From CAVPTL01 sp963794415 (lineage in GTDB: Bacteria > Actinomycetota > Thermoleophilia > Gaiellales > JAICJC01): a stretch of DNA of 64,000 nt. The notes under the pieces were generated by a model that was not told the origin of the DNA, did no database searches, and saw only the letters and a list, made by a program, of their open reading frames with translations. Shown here piece after piece: positions 16,985 through 27,088 of this stretch (position 1 is its first letter; the number at the start of each line of letters is the position of its first letter). The translations under genes and the position numbers were made by a program. The stretch lies in contig CAWCDI010000002.1 in the NCBI GenBank assembly GCA_963794415.1, positions 620,001 to 684,000 of the forward strand, in the 5' to 3' direction.

Positions 16985-18377
16985 ATGACCGACCGCGACC
17001 GACTTTCCCACGCTTCCATCAGCGATCTGCGCGGCCTGCTGGGTTCGGGCGAGCTGTCCGCCAGGGAGCCTCGCCGTCGCTTTCGTCGAGCGGATCGAGG
17101 AGCTCGATCCCGAGCTGAACGCCGTGGTCCACCTCGACCGCGATGCGGTCGTCGCCCAGGCGGAGGCGCTCGATCGCCTTTCGCCCTCAGAGCGGGGCCC
17201 GCTCCACGGAATCCCCGTGGCCATCAAGGACGTGACCGAGACGGCCGACATGCCCACCACCTACGGCTCGCGTGCCTACGCCGGCTACCAGACAGGCTTC
17301 GATGCGGCGGTCGTGGGTCTGCTCCGCGCCGCCGGTGCCGTGATCCTCTGCAAGACGAACACTCCCGAGCTCGCCTGCGAGCCGGCCACTCGCAGCGAGC
17401 TCCACGGCGAGACCCGAAACCCCTGGGAGCTCGAGCGCTCGCCCGGTGGCTCGAGCGGAGGCGCCGGCGCGGGTCTCGCCGCTGGGCTCTTCCCGCTCGC
17501 TCAGGGGACCGACGCCGGCGGCTCGATCCGCATCCCTGCGTCGTGCTGTGGGGTGGTCGGGATCAAGCCGACCCGCGGTCTCGTCACGATGGATCCGCTC
17601 GGCCACGGAGCGTGGGGAGGCCTCCTCCACAACGGCCCGCTCGCGCGCACTGTGCGCGACACCGCTATCGCTCTCGACGTCATGGCCACGCCGTGCACAA
17701 GGTTCGGGCAAGCCACCTCCCCGTGGGGGACGGCCTTCGCCGACGCCTGCGAGGCCGAGCTCCCCCCGCTGCGCATCGCCTACTCCGACTCTGTGCCTGG
17801 CGCCGCCGTCGACGGGGAGGTCGCGGCCAGCTTCGCCGAGGCGGTCGAGGTGTTCCGGGAATGGGGTGCGAGATGACCCGGGCCGCGCCCGGCTTCGGCG
17901 ACTTCGCCGACCCGTTCACGACGCTCGCGACCGTCGCCTTCGCCGGCATGGGCAGCGCGATGCCTGACGAGCGGCTCGCGCTGATCGGCCAGAAGTGCCT
18001 CGCGCTCATGAAACGTGGCTGGGCCGTCGGCGGCGCCGACTACTACAACGCCATCCTCGCCGCGCACGCCGCCGCCGCGCGCGCCCTGCGAGTTCTGGGA
18101 CGGGTACGACCTGTTGCTCACGCCCACCGTCCCGACGGTTCCACCGAGGCTCGACGAGTTTCCCTCCACCGACGAGTACGACGGTATGTGGGCCGAGTAC
18201 AGCTACTGGGAGACCTTCACCTCGCCTGCCAACCTCAGCGGGCAGCCGGCCATCTCGGTGCCCGCCAACCCTGGCCAGGACTCCCGGCTGCCTATCGGCG
18301 TGCAGCTGATGGGCGCGCCACACACCGATGGGCTGCTCCTCACCGTGGCGGCGGCCTACGAAAGGAGCCGGGGATGA
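16985..18377 (+). CDS. Amidase (amidase signature family), three frameshifts
   Basis: The parts of an amidase-signature serine hydrolase appear in order but in different frames. The N-terminal region is followed by GIPVAIKDVTE with the catalytic lysine, ERSPGGSSGGAGAG with the glycine-serine-rich core, and QGTDAGGSIRIPASCCGVVG with the catalytic serines. The C-terminal LLTPTVPTVPP and QPAISVP complete it. Breaks fall near 17065, 17868 and 18085. The family hydrolyses amides to acids and ammonia, which fits downstream of a nitrilase. Its stop overlaps the M20 gene start by ATGA. It is either inactive or the assembly has indels here. Confidence 0.8.
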
Positions 18378-19693
18378 ACGACCTGGAGCGCTCCGTCACG
18401 AAGGCCATCGCAGCCGGCCGCGACGAGCTGGTGGGTGTCGTCACCGCCCTGGTCGGCTTCGACACCACTGCACGCGAGCCGGCAGATCCGCCGCGGCAGG
18501 AGGCCAGCCTGCAGCGCTACCTCGCCGGTCGCCTCGCTGCCGTCGGCGCGTCGATCGACCTGTGGGAGCCAGAGACCGGCTCGCTCGGCTCGCCGCGGCA
18601 GGTGCCGCCGGGCCTCGCGTTCGTCGGCCGGCCGCAGCTCGCGGCGACGTTCACCGGGGCAGGCGGTGGCCGCTCGCTGCTCTTGAACGGGCACGTCGAC
18701 GCGGTCACGCCCGACCCGATCGACGCGTGGGCGAGCGATCCCTGGAAGGCCGAGGAGCGCGATGGGAGCCTCTACGGCGTCGGTGCGAGCGACATGAAGA
18801 GCGGCGTCGCCTGCATGGCGTACGCCGCCGAGGTGCTCGCGCGCGTCGGCGTACGACTGCGCGGCGACCTGATCATCCACACCAACACCGACGAGGAATC
18901 GTCCGGCTCGGGCTCGATCGCCGGAGTCCAGCATGGGCTGCGGGCCGATGCCGGGATCTGCACCGAGCCGACTCCGGGCGAGATCTGGGTGGCCTGCCGC
19001 GGCTCGATGTCGCTCACCGTGACCGTCGCAGGCCGCGCCGGTCACGCAGAGATCGAGCACCCGCACTGGCGTGAGGGCGGCGCGGTCAATGCCATCGACA
19101 AGGCGTCGATCCTGATGGACGCGATCCGCGACCTCGACCGCGAGTGGCAGGCTCGGCCCGACTGCACGCACCCCTACCTCCCGCCGGCCACGATCATGAC
19201 CACGGTCATCAACGCGGGTACGTGGTACGTGACCTACCCGGAGTCGTGCACGTTCACGGTGAACATGCTCTACCTGCCCGCAGACGCCGACGCCGACGGG
19301 TGGGGAACGATCATGGTGCGCCGGGTCGAGGAGTGCCTCCTCACCGCGGCTGTCTCGGACGACTGGCTCGCCGAGAACCCGCCGGCATTCGAGTGGGGGC
19401 CCGACCTCCCGCCGTTCGAGATCGACGAGTCCAGCCCGATCGTCCAGACGCTCGGGGGGGTCGCCGCCGACCTCGGCGTACCGCAGCCGCTCGGCGGCCT
19501 CGCCTCCTGGTTTGACGCAGCCTCGTTCTCGCGCGCGGGCGTATGCCCGATGGTCGGGTTCGGCGCGGGCACCGCCGGTCGTCCGTTCGAGGGCCACAAG
19601 GCCGATGAGTCGGTCGTCATCGACGACCTGGTGCGTTGCGCTCAGACGCTGGCCGTCACTGCAATGCGCTGGTGTGGCATCGTATCGGCCTAG
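18374..19693 (+). CDS. M20-family deacylase/peptidase (ArgE/DapE-like)
   Basis: About 439 residues. Metal-binding motifs are visible in order: NGHVDAV (His), GASDMKSG (bridging Asp), TDEESSG (catalytic and metal Glu), and near the end GHKADESV (His). The inserted lid domain, used for dimers in this family, lies between them. Such enzymes cleave N-acyl amino acids or N-carbamoyl compounds using zinc. AAAGGAG precedes the ATG, and the gene overlaps the amidase stop. The frame is intact, unlike most neighbours. The substrate is unknown. Confidence 0.88.
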   Translation: MNDLERSVTKAIAAGRDELVGVVTALVGFDTTAREPADPPRQEASLQRYLAGRLAAVGASIDLWEPETGSLGSPRQVPPGLAFVGRPQLAATFTGAGGGRSLLLNGHVDAVTPDPIDAWASDPWKAEERDGSLYGVGASDMKSGVACMAYAAEVLARVGVRLRGDLIIHTNTDEESSGSGSIAGVQHGLRADAGICTEPTPGEIWVACRGSMSLTVTVAGRAGHAEIEHPHWREGGAVNAIDKASILMDAIRDLDREWQARPDCTHPYLPPATIMTTVINAGTWYVTYPESCTFTVNMLYLPADADADGWGTIMVRRVEECLLTAAVSDDWLAENPPAFEWGPDLPPFEIDESSPIVQTLGGVAADLGVPQPLGGLASWFDAASFSRAGVCPMVGFGAGTAGRPFEGHKADESVVIDDLVRCAQTLAVTAMRWCGIVSA

Positions 19694-19800
19694 CTGGGCG
19701 GCGTTGTTGAAGTAGTCGGCTAACCGTGGGTCCGAGCATTCGAGCCCCCAAGATTGGAGGATGGCAGTGCGATCGTCCGGGCGAGTAACCTCAGTTAGGC

Positions 19801-20580
19801 ATGCCGCGACCGCGAACCGATAGCGACCCCGAGGCCCCGAAGGTCCTCGAGAAGGCGCTGCGGGTGTTAGAGGCGTTCGACGACCAGTCCCCGGCCTGGT
19901 CGGAGGCGGCGCTGCGCCGGAAGCTCTCGATGCCCTCGACGACGCTGAATCGCATTCTGCGCAGCCTCGAGCGCGCTGGGTACCTGGTGCGCTACGGCGA
20001 CGGCCGCTACCAGCTCGGGGCAGCTGCGATCCGGCTGGGCAATCGAGCCAGCCGCACGCTGAACCTCGGCACCGCGCTCGAGCCGCAGCTGCACGCTCTG
20101 GGCCAGGAGACCGGCGAGCTGGTGATCCTTGGCATCGCCGATGTCTCCGCGGGAGTGGTGCGCTACGTGAAGGCAGTCGATTCGCCCAGCCGGCTGCGGG
20201 TCACCGCCGAGATTGGCACCGAGGTGCCTCTCACCGCCGGAGCTACCGCCAAGGCGATCTTTGCCTTTCAGCCCGAAGACCGGATCGAGCGCGCGATCGC
20301 CGCAGCGACGCGCGCGATCGCAGTCGGCACCATCACCGACCCAGATGTGCTGCGCCAGCAGGCTCGTGAGATCCGGGAGCGCGGCTGGGCCTTCAGCTGG
20401 CAGGAGACCTACGATGGAGCGTGGGCGGTCGCGGCCCCGCTGCTCGACGCCGACAGTCAGACGGCGTACGCGGCGATTGGCGTGGCGACGCCGGTGTCGC
20501 GGCACAGCGACGCGACCGAGCGGGCCGTGCGCGCTGCGGTGCTGCGCACGGCCGAAGACGCGTCGCGCTCGCTCGGCTGA
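19801..20580 (+). CDS. IclR family transcriptional regulator
   Basis: A 259-residue regulator with an N-terminal winged helix (ALRVLEAFDDQSPAWSEAAL, then the recognition helix PSTTLNRILRSLERAGYLV) and a C-terminal IclR effector domain containing VPLTAGATAKAIFAF. IclR proteins control catabolic operons in response to small acids. Its position between the amide-hydrolysis genes and the oxidoreductase/transport genes suggests it controls both through the TTCCCG-type repeats. Confidence 0.9.
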   Translation: MPRPRTDSDPEAPKVLEKALRVLEAFDDQSPAWSEAALRRKLSMPSTTLNRILRSLERAGYLVRYGDGRYQLGAAAIRLGNRASRTLNLGTALEPQLHALGQETGELVILGIADVSAGVVRYVKAVDSPSRLRVTAEIGTEVPLTAGATAKAIFAFQPEDRIERAIAAATRAIAVGTITDPDVLRQQAREIRERGWAFSWQETYDGAWAVAAPLLDADSQTAYAAIGVATPVSRHSDATERAVRAAVLRTAEDASRSLG

Positions 20581-20668
20581 GTTTCACCGAGATCCGCACC
20601 TGGCTGGTAGCACCCGGGACAAACCCCTTGCGCGGTCCGTCCTGGCCTGCTACCGTGGGCCGCGCTAG

Positions 20669-20705
20669 TTTCGGGAACATTTCCTGTATTTCGGGAAACT
20701 GGGGA
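20669..20705 (+). promoter_or_regulatory. CGGGAA repeats upstream of the GMC oxidoreductase gene
   Basis: TTTCGGGAA appears twice within about 30 bases, with TTTCC between and GGGGAAA after, just before the ribosome binding site and ATG of the oxidoreductase gene. It is the same word as at 16935-16965 and 22294-22313. Binding this close to the start would block transcription or translation initiation. Confidence 0.5.
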
Positions 20706-20716
20706 AAGGTGAGCTT

Positions 20717-22241
20717 ATGGCCTTGACCGAGTACGACTACGTCGTCGTTGGCGGCGGCACAGCGGGCGCCGTCGTCGCCGCACGCCTCTCCGAGGACTCC
20801 GACGTCAGCGTTGCTTTGGTCGAGTGGGGCCCGAGCGACGAGCACGAGCCGCGCGCTCTCGTGCTGCGCCGCTGGGCGGAGATGATGGAGTCGGAGTACG
20901 ACCTCGACTACACCTCGGTCGAGCAGTCGCGCGGGCAATTCGCACATCCGCCAGGCGCGCGCAAAGATCCTCGGAGGCTGCTCGTCGCACAACACGATGA
21001 TCGCGTTCCGCCCGCCCGCTCCGGACCTCGACGAGTGGGTCGCGGCCGGCGCGAAGGGCTGGGGCGCCGACGAGTTCTTCCCCTACTACGACCGCTTGGC
21101 AACCAACATTGTGCCGGTCGCGCCCGAGCACCGTAACCCCTACCTGAGCGATGTGATCGCGGCCGCCTCGGCGGCGCTCGGCATCCCCGTGCGCGAGCGC
21201 TGGAACGACGGTCCGTTTGCCGACGGCACGGGATTTCTGGAGCTCGGCTATTACCCGGAAACCGGCATTCGCTCGTCCTCGTCGGTCGACTATTTACATC
21301 CGATCACAAACCGCCCGAACCTGCAGATGGAGCTCGAGACGCGGGTGCTGCGGGTGGTCATCGACGCCGGGAAGCGGGCGCGGGCGATCGAGGTCGAGCA
21401 CGCCGATGGCAGCCGCGGGGAGATCGCCGCCCGGCGAGAGATCGTGCTCTGCGCCGGCTCGATCGACACGCCGCGGCTCCTGATGCTCTCGGGCGTGGGA
21501 CCGGAAGCCAGCCTGCGCGCGGCCGGCGTGGAGGTGGTGCTTGACCTACCAGGCGTGGGGCGAAATCTGATGGATCACCCGGAGGGCCTCGTGTTGTGGG
21601 AGGCCTCCGAGCCGATTCCGGACATCGGCGCGAGCGACTGGGATGCTGTCATCTCGTTGCGGCTCGACCCTTCCGCGCCCGCCCCCGACATCCTCTGCCA
21701 CATCCCGCTCATGACGCTTCCGGAAAACAGCGAGCGGCTGGGGTTTGTGACGCCCGAGAAGAGCCTCTCGCTGACCCCCAACGTCGCGAAGCCGCGTAGC
21801 CGCGGGCGTGTGTGGATCGACTCCCCCGACCCCGCCGCGCAGCCCCTCATCGACTACGGCTATTTCACCGACCCCGAGGGCCACGACGAGCGCACGCTTC
21901 TGGCGGGCATCCGGGCGGCGCGCAAGGTGGGCGCAACCGAGCCGATGGCGCGGTGGATCACGCGTGAGGTGTTTCCCGGCCCCGATGTCCAATCCGATGA
22001 GGGCCTGTCGGAGCTCGCCCGTGCCGCTCACCACACCGTGTACCACGTGTCGGGCACATGCAAGATTGGAGCGCCCGACGACCCCGCCGCCGTCGTCGAT
22101 CCGCAGTTGCGCGTGCGCGGCATCGCCGGGCTGCGGGTGGCTGACGCGTCGGTGTTCCCCGTCATCACCACGGTCAACACCGTGGTCACCGTCCTGATGG
22201 TGGGCGAGCGGGCAGCAGACCTGATCCGGGCGGACGGGTGA
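20717..22241 (+). CDS. GMC-family FAD-dependent oxidoreductase, one frameshift
   Basis: The N-terminus EYDYVVVGGGTAGAVVAARL is the FAD-binding Rossmann motif, and ARAKILGGCSSHNTMIAFRP is the GMC signature region, though in the next frame; the break is near 20935. The rest is continuous, with CAGSIDTPRLLMLSGVGP as the second GMC signature and the C-terminal HHTVYHVSGTCKIG histidine region followed by PVITTVNTV. The family oxidises alcohols such as choline, aryl alcohols or sugars. Its place in the cluster suggests oxidation of an alcohol intermediate. Confidence 0.88.
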
Positions 22242-22293
22242 GGTCAGCTTGCACCCAGACCCAGTCATGTGTAATGTTGCTGAAATTGGGATG

Positions 22294-22313
22294 CTTTTCC
22301 GAACTTCGGGAAA
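22294..22313 (+). promoter_or_regulatory. Near-palindrome TTTCCGAA-c-TTCGGGAAA before the ABC permease gene
   Basis: Two half sites face each other (TTTTCCGAAC TTCGGGAAA), forming the clearest version of the motif shared by this cluster's promoters. It lies about 16 bases before the GTG start of the first permease gene. It is a candidate binding site for the IclR regulator. Confidence 0.55.
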
Positions 22314-22328
22314 TGAGGTGACGATCTG

Positions 22329-23221
22329 GTGACGCCGCGCCGGTACCTACTCGGCCTCGGCCTGCCCGGCCTGATCTGGGTTGTCCTGTTCGTCACGGTC
22401 GCGCTCTACTCGCTCCTGGCGATCGCGTTCGGAGGGCTCGACCCGCTGCTCCTTACGCCGACGCCCGCCTGGAACCCGCTCGACTGGTCGACCGCCAACA
22501 TGCACGTGGTCGCGCAGAGCCTGCAGCCGTTCTCGGGCGACACCTGGGTCGTGTTCCAGCGAACCTGCACCTACATCCTGATCGCGCTGGCCGGCTGCAT
22601 GCTGATCGGCTACCCAGTGGCGTACTTCACCGCGGTTCACGCCGGCCGCTGGCGTGGCCCGATCCTTGCCTCCTCGTGCTGCCGCTGCTTGTGAGCTACA
22701 TGTTGCGGATGCTCGCGTGGGTGGGCCTGCTCTCGCCGCAGGGCTGGGTGAACGCGGTGCTGGTGCCGTTGCACATCGTCCCGGCGAACTTCGACTGGCT
22801 GGACGGGCGTTCGATCACCGTCATCATGGGGTTGATGTATGGCTGGCTCCCGTACTTCATCATCCCGGTCTACGCCGCCCTGGCACGGTTCGACACCCGC
22901 TACCTCGAGGCGTCACGTGACCTGGGGGCTGGCACCGGATCGACGTTCTTTCACGTGACGCTGCCCATGTCCAGGCAGGGCCTGCTGGCCGGCACCGTGG
23001 TCGTGGCGCTGCCGATGTTCGGCGACTTCTTCACCAACGGCCTGCTCTCGGGCGTGAGCTCGACGGGCATGGTTGGGCACGCTGATGAACACCTACGCCG
23101 AGAGCCAGACCAACCAGGCAGTGGCTGCGGCGCTGGCCGTGTGGCTGACCGTGTTTCTGGGGATCCTCTGCTGCCCTATCTGCGCAGCACCGCCCGCGCC
23201 GGCCGGGAGGTGGCGCGGTGA
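22329..23221 (+). CDS. ABC transporter permease, PotB-like, frameshifted
   Basis: A polytopic membrane protein spread over changing frames. The first span segment is LGLPGLIWVVLFVTVALYSL; after a break near 22665 comes LPLLVSYMLRMLAWVGLLSP. The EAA loop EASRDLGAGTGSTFFHVTLP contacts the ATPase in this family. Further breaks fall near 23070 and 23160. Six spans are expected and seen. It would form the inner-membrane channel with the following permease. The spermidine/putrescine type is judged from the neighbours and layout; the true substrate may be another amine. Confidence 0.82.
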
Positions 23222-24099
23222 ACCGTCTGCGGCACGCCTCGTGGGGCAAGATCGGGCTGGTCGCGATCACCGTGCTCTACATCCTCTGGTCGCTGGCGCC
23301 GGTGGCGATCGCGTTCCTGTTCTCGTTCAACGCCGGGTACTCGCGCAGCACCTGGCAGGGCTTCTCGACGCAGTGGTGGAGCGGGCCCAAGTCGGTCTTC
23401 AACGAGCCGATCTACACCGACGCCATTCGGCACAGCCTGCTGCTGGCGGTGCTCGCCGTGATCATCACCGTACCGCTGGGCGTCTCCCTCTCGATCTTCC
23501 TGAGCCGCTGGCGTGGCATCACCGCGAGGCCGGCCTCGTTTCTCGCGACCGTGCCGCTGGTGGTGCCCGAGCTGGTGCTGGCCCTGGCGCTGTTCTTCCT
23601 GGTCACGAAGGTGAACCTGCCCATCATCTCGCTCGGCACATCGGGGCAGGCGGTCGGCCAGGTCACGTTCATCTTGCCGCTGGTCATCGTGATCACCATC
23701 GGCCGGCTGTCCTCGATCCCCACCGGGTTCGAGGAGGCCGCCCAGGACCTCGGCGCCTCGCCGCTCAAGTCGTTTCGGCTGGTGCTCGTGCCCGCTGCTG
23801 CAGCCGGCCATCGTCGCGAGCGCGATCGTTGCGTTCGCCGTCTCGATCGACGACTTCGTGATCACCCAGTACATGTCGTCGACCTCGTCAACCCAGTCGG
23901 TGCCGATGCTGATCTACACGGCCACCAGAGGCGGGGCGACACCGGCGCTGAACGCGATGGCCACCATCATGGCAGTGACCACCATCGTGATCGCCGCGCG
24001 TCGGGTTCATGCTCTACCGGCTGCTGACCCGCAGCGAGCAGCTCCCGCTTGACGGCGGCGACGCGCCCGGGATCGCCCTGCCGCGAAGGAGCGCTCTAG
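23218..24099 (+). CDS. ABC transporter permease, PotC-like, frameshifted
   Basis: The start overlaps the end of the first permease by 4 bases (GTGA). Spans are clear (IGLVAITVLYILWSLAPVAI, SLLLAVLAVIITVPLGVSLS), and the EAA loop is FEEAAQDLGASPLKSFRLVL. After a break near 23800 the frame resumes with VASAIVAFAVSIDDFVITQY, the usual PotC C-terminal segment, and another break lies near 24000. The exact stop is uncertain because of the last break. It pairs with the PotB-like permease. No ATPase gene is found nearby. Confidence 0.8.
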
Positions 24100-24193
24100 C
24101 GATGACCGGCCGCAGATGTGCAGATTCCCGATCTCAGCCCGCAACCACCCCATATGCGGAGAAGTGCTCAGTCACCAACGAGAAGGAGCAGCG

Positions 24194-25473
24194 AATGCAT
24201 GACAATGAAGAGGGCCGGCGGCTGAGTCCGCTGGAAAAGCGGATGACCCGCCAGTCGATGCTTCGCAAGACCGCCGGCGGCGCGGCCGCGCTCGGGGCGT
24301 CGAGCTGGCTCCTCGCCGCGTGCGGAAGCTCCAGCAGCAGCGGCGGGTCGAGCGGTGGTCGGGTGGATCGAGCGACACGTCGCTTCCGGTTGGCACCAAG
24401 AACCGGCCGATCACGCTGCCCATCTCGTCGGACAACCCCGCCATCGCGTCCGGCAAGTCGCCGGAGGCCGGTCCGCTGGTCATCTACGACTGGGACTACT
24501 ACCTGAGTCCGGCCGTGATCAAGAGCTTCGAGGAGAAGTACAACGTCAAGGCTCAGCTCACGACGTTCGCGTCGATCGACGAGGCGGTCAACAAGATCGC
24601 GTCGGGCGCCATCACCCCCGACGTGTGGGTGCCGGACGCCGAGCACATCTATCAGGTCGCCAAGAGCAATCTGATCCAGCCAATCAATCACAGCTACATC
24701 CCCAACCTCGACAAGGCGATCCCCGACGCAGGCAACCCGTGGTATGACCGCGGCGCTCGGTACACCTCGCCGAACTACATCAACACGTTCGGCATCGGCT
24801 GGCGCAACGACCTCGTCAACATCAATCCGGCGAACGAGAAGAACTGCTGGGATGTGTTCTGGGACGCTCCGAGCGGCACGCCGATGGGCATGCTGAACGC
24901 TGCTCCGTACGACGCCATCAGCATGGCGATGATCCGCAACGGCAGCACGCTCGAGCATGTCAGCGAGGCCGACGTGACCAAGGCCGCCAACGACCTCTGG
25001 TGACCTGAAGAACGTGAAGTGGCAGTACACGAGCTTCCAGCCGCTCGGCACCGGTGTCGAGCACATGGCCTTCGCCTTCAACGGCGATTTCGCCGTGATC
25101 GGCAACTACCTGCCCAAGCGGTACCCCGATCACCGCTGTGGACTACTACTTCCCGGCCGCGGGCAACGGCGTGATCCTGAACGACTGCTGGACGATCCCG
25201 AAGTCGGCCAAGAACCCCGTGCTGGCGCATCTGTGGATGAACCACTTCCTCGAGATCGACAGCGCCATCGACAACTTCCGCGACGTCGGCTACCAGACCA
25301 TGCTGACCGATCTCACCGTCGACAAGCTGGTCGCCGCCAAGGTGGCCGATCCGCACGAGATGGAGATGGCCTTCTCGCCGCCGTCCTTCCAGCAGAACGG
25401 CATCCCGGTGCCGTTCTGGAACACCGACCAGCTGACGTGGATGGAGCGTGAGTTCGCGCAGCTGACGTCCTAA
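24194..25473 (+). CDS. ABC substrate-binding lipoprotein, spermidine/putrescine type, frameshifted
   Basis: The N-terminus holds a basic stretch, then a twin-residue and hydrophobic region ending in SSWLLAACGSSSSSGG, a lipoprotein signal with the lipid-carrying cysteine in the box LAAC. The binding domain LVIYDWDYYLSPAVIKSFEE matches PotD/PotF proteins. Breaks lie near 24360, 25003 and 25130, and the C-terminus FWNTDQLTWMEREF closes the fold. AGAAGGAG precedes the ATG. It would capture the substrate outside the membrane for the two permeases upstream. Confidence 0.82.
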
Positions 25474-25576
25474 ATCACCAGCGCCAATCAACGATGTCGA
25501 GCAGCAGCATCACGAACGGTCGTGAGACCGGGTGGATGACCCACGGGCGAAGCCAGAAGCAGGAACGGAGCACACG

Positions 25577-27088
25577 ATGATCAGGACCGGAGACGAATAC
25601 CGCGAGTCGATTCGCGACGGGCGCGAGGTCTGGGTGGACGGCGAGAAGGTCGCCGACGTGACCAATCACCCGTCGCTGAAGCCGATCATCGATGCCCGCG
25701 CCCGGATCTACGACATGGCGCATGATCCGGATACGCGCGATGTGATGTCCTACCTCGATACCGAGACCAACGAGCGCTGCCCGATCGGCGCCAAGCTGCC
25801 GCTGACCAGGGACGACTGGCACGACAAGCGCATCGCGGTAGACACGGTGATGGACGACCTGAACGGCATCGTGACCCGTGTCGGTGACGAGACGGTGGGC
25901 GAGATGTGGTCGCTCTTCGACGGCCAGGACGTGCTGAACGAGATCAACCCGGCGTTCTCCCAGCACATCCGCGCCCACATCCGCCACGCGGCGATCGCCG
26001 ACCCGTTCCACGTCTCGGCCAACACCGACGCCAAGGGCGACCGCTCCCGGCGGCCGCAGGATCAGGATCCCGACGTGCTGTTGCACACCGTGCGCGAGAC
26101 GGACAACGGAATCGTGGTGCGCGGGGCCAAGTTCGAGACGGCTGCCGCCTATGCGAACCAGGCGTTCGTGAAGCCCACGATAGGGGACTGGGGGAACGCT
26201 GAGCTCAGCGACTACGCGATCGGGTTCGTGGCGAAGATGAACGCGCCGGGGGTCAAGCACATCTGCCGCTCGTCGTTCGCCGGTCGCGGGACGGACGCCG
26301 ACTATCCAATGTCCAACCGGTTCGACGAGATCGACACGATGATCGTGTTCGACGACGTCGAGATCCCGTGGGAGGACGTGTTCTTCTACCGGCACACCAA
26401 GGCGGCGGCGTTCATCCGCGCGACGCTTCATCGCTACTCCATGTTCCCGTTCGTGCTGCGCCACCTGCGGTTTGCCGACCTGATGATCGGCGTGGCGTAC
26501 ACCAATGCCGTGCAGACTGGCGTGAAGATGCATCAGGGCGTCCGCGAGCGGCTTGCCGAGCTCGTGGTGTATCGCGAGGGGATCAATGCCCACCTGACCG
26601 CCGCCATCGATATGGCCGAGACCAGCCCTGGTGGACTGATGATGCCAAATCAGGCGCTGCTCTACACGGGGCGGGTGCTGGCCTGCTCTCAGCTCCCGCA
26701 GATCATGCACGCCTGTCGTGACCTGCTGGGCGGCCAGCTCTGCGTCACGCCCAACGCGGCGGCGTTCGCCGATCCCGAGGAGGCGGTGTGGCTGAACAAG
26801 TATCTGGCCATCGGCGACGTCGGCGCCGAGGACCGCCGGAGGCTGTTCGCGTTTGCCCGTGACCTGCTCAACTCTGACTACGCGGGGCATCGCCTGACGT
26901 TCCAGCTATTCGCACAGTCGCCCCGGTTCTCGCATCTGCTCGCCGTGTACAACAACTACGACTTCGATGGGCCCGCTGATCTGGTCAAGCGGTACGCGGG
27001 TCTCGAGAGCGAGCTGCCGCAGCGTGGCGACGATCGGCTCATGTCCGCAACGCCCCCGGTCGACGCGCCGAGCCAGGCCGGCGCGTGA
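25577..27088 (+). CDS. HpaB/PvcC-family FADH2-dependent monooxygenase
   Basis: 503 residues, the usual length of the 4-hydroxyphenylacetate 3-monooxygenase oxygenase family (N-terminal all-helical/beta acyl-CoA-dehydrogenase-like fold). RTGDEYRESIRDGREVWVDG at the start, NTDAKGDRSRRP in the middle and DLLGGQLCVTPNAAAF near the end are family signatures. It hydroxylates an aromatic or heterocyclic ring using reduced flavin from a separate reductase, which is not encoded nearby. The frame is intact. The last bases overlap the amidohydrolase start. Confidence 0.88.
   Translation: MIRTGDEYRESIRDGREVWVDGEKVADVTNHPSLKPIIDARARIYDMAHDPDTRDVMSYLDTETNERCPIGAKLPLTRDDWHDKRIAVDTVMDDLNGIVTRVGDETVGEMWSLFDGQDVLNEINPAFSQHIRAHIRHAAIADPFHVSANTDAKGDRSRRPQDQDPDVLLHTVRETDNGIVVRGAKFETAAAYANQAFVKPTIGDWGNAELSDYAIGFVAKMNAPGVKHICRSSFAGRGTDADYPMSNRFDEIDTMIVFDDVEIPWEDVFFYRHTKAAAFIRATLHRYSMFPFVLRHLRFADLMIGVAYTNAVQTGVKMHQGVRERLAELVVYREGINAHLTAAIDMAETSPGGLMMPNQALLYTGRVLACSQLPQIMHACRDLLGGQLCVTPNAAAFADPEEAVWLNKYLAIGDVGAEDRRRLFAFARDLLNSDYAGHRLTFQLFAQSPRFSHLLAVYNNYDFDGPADLVKRYAGLESELPQRGDDRLMSATPPVDAPSQAGA

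Noticed and set aside
18356..19597. A 413-residue minus-strand frame opposite the M20 gene
   Set aside because: There is no motif or ribosome binding site, and the sense strand holds all M20 metal ligands.
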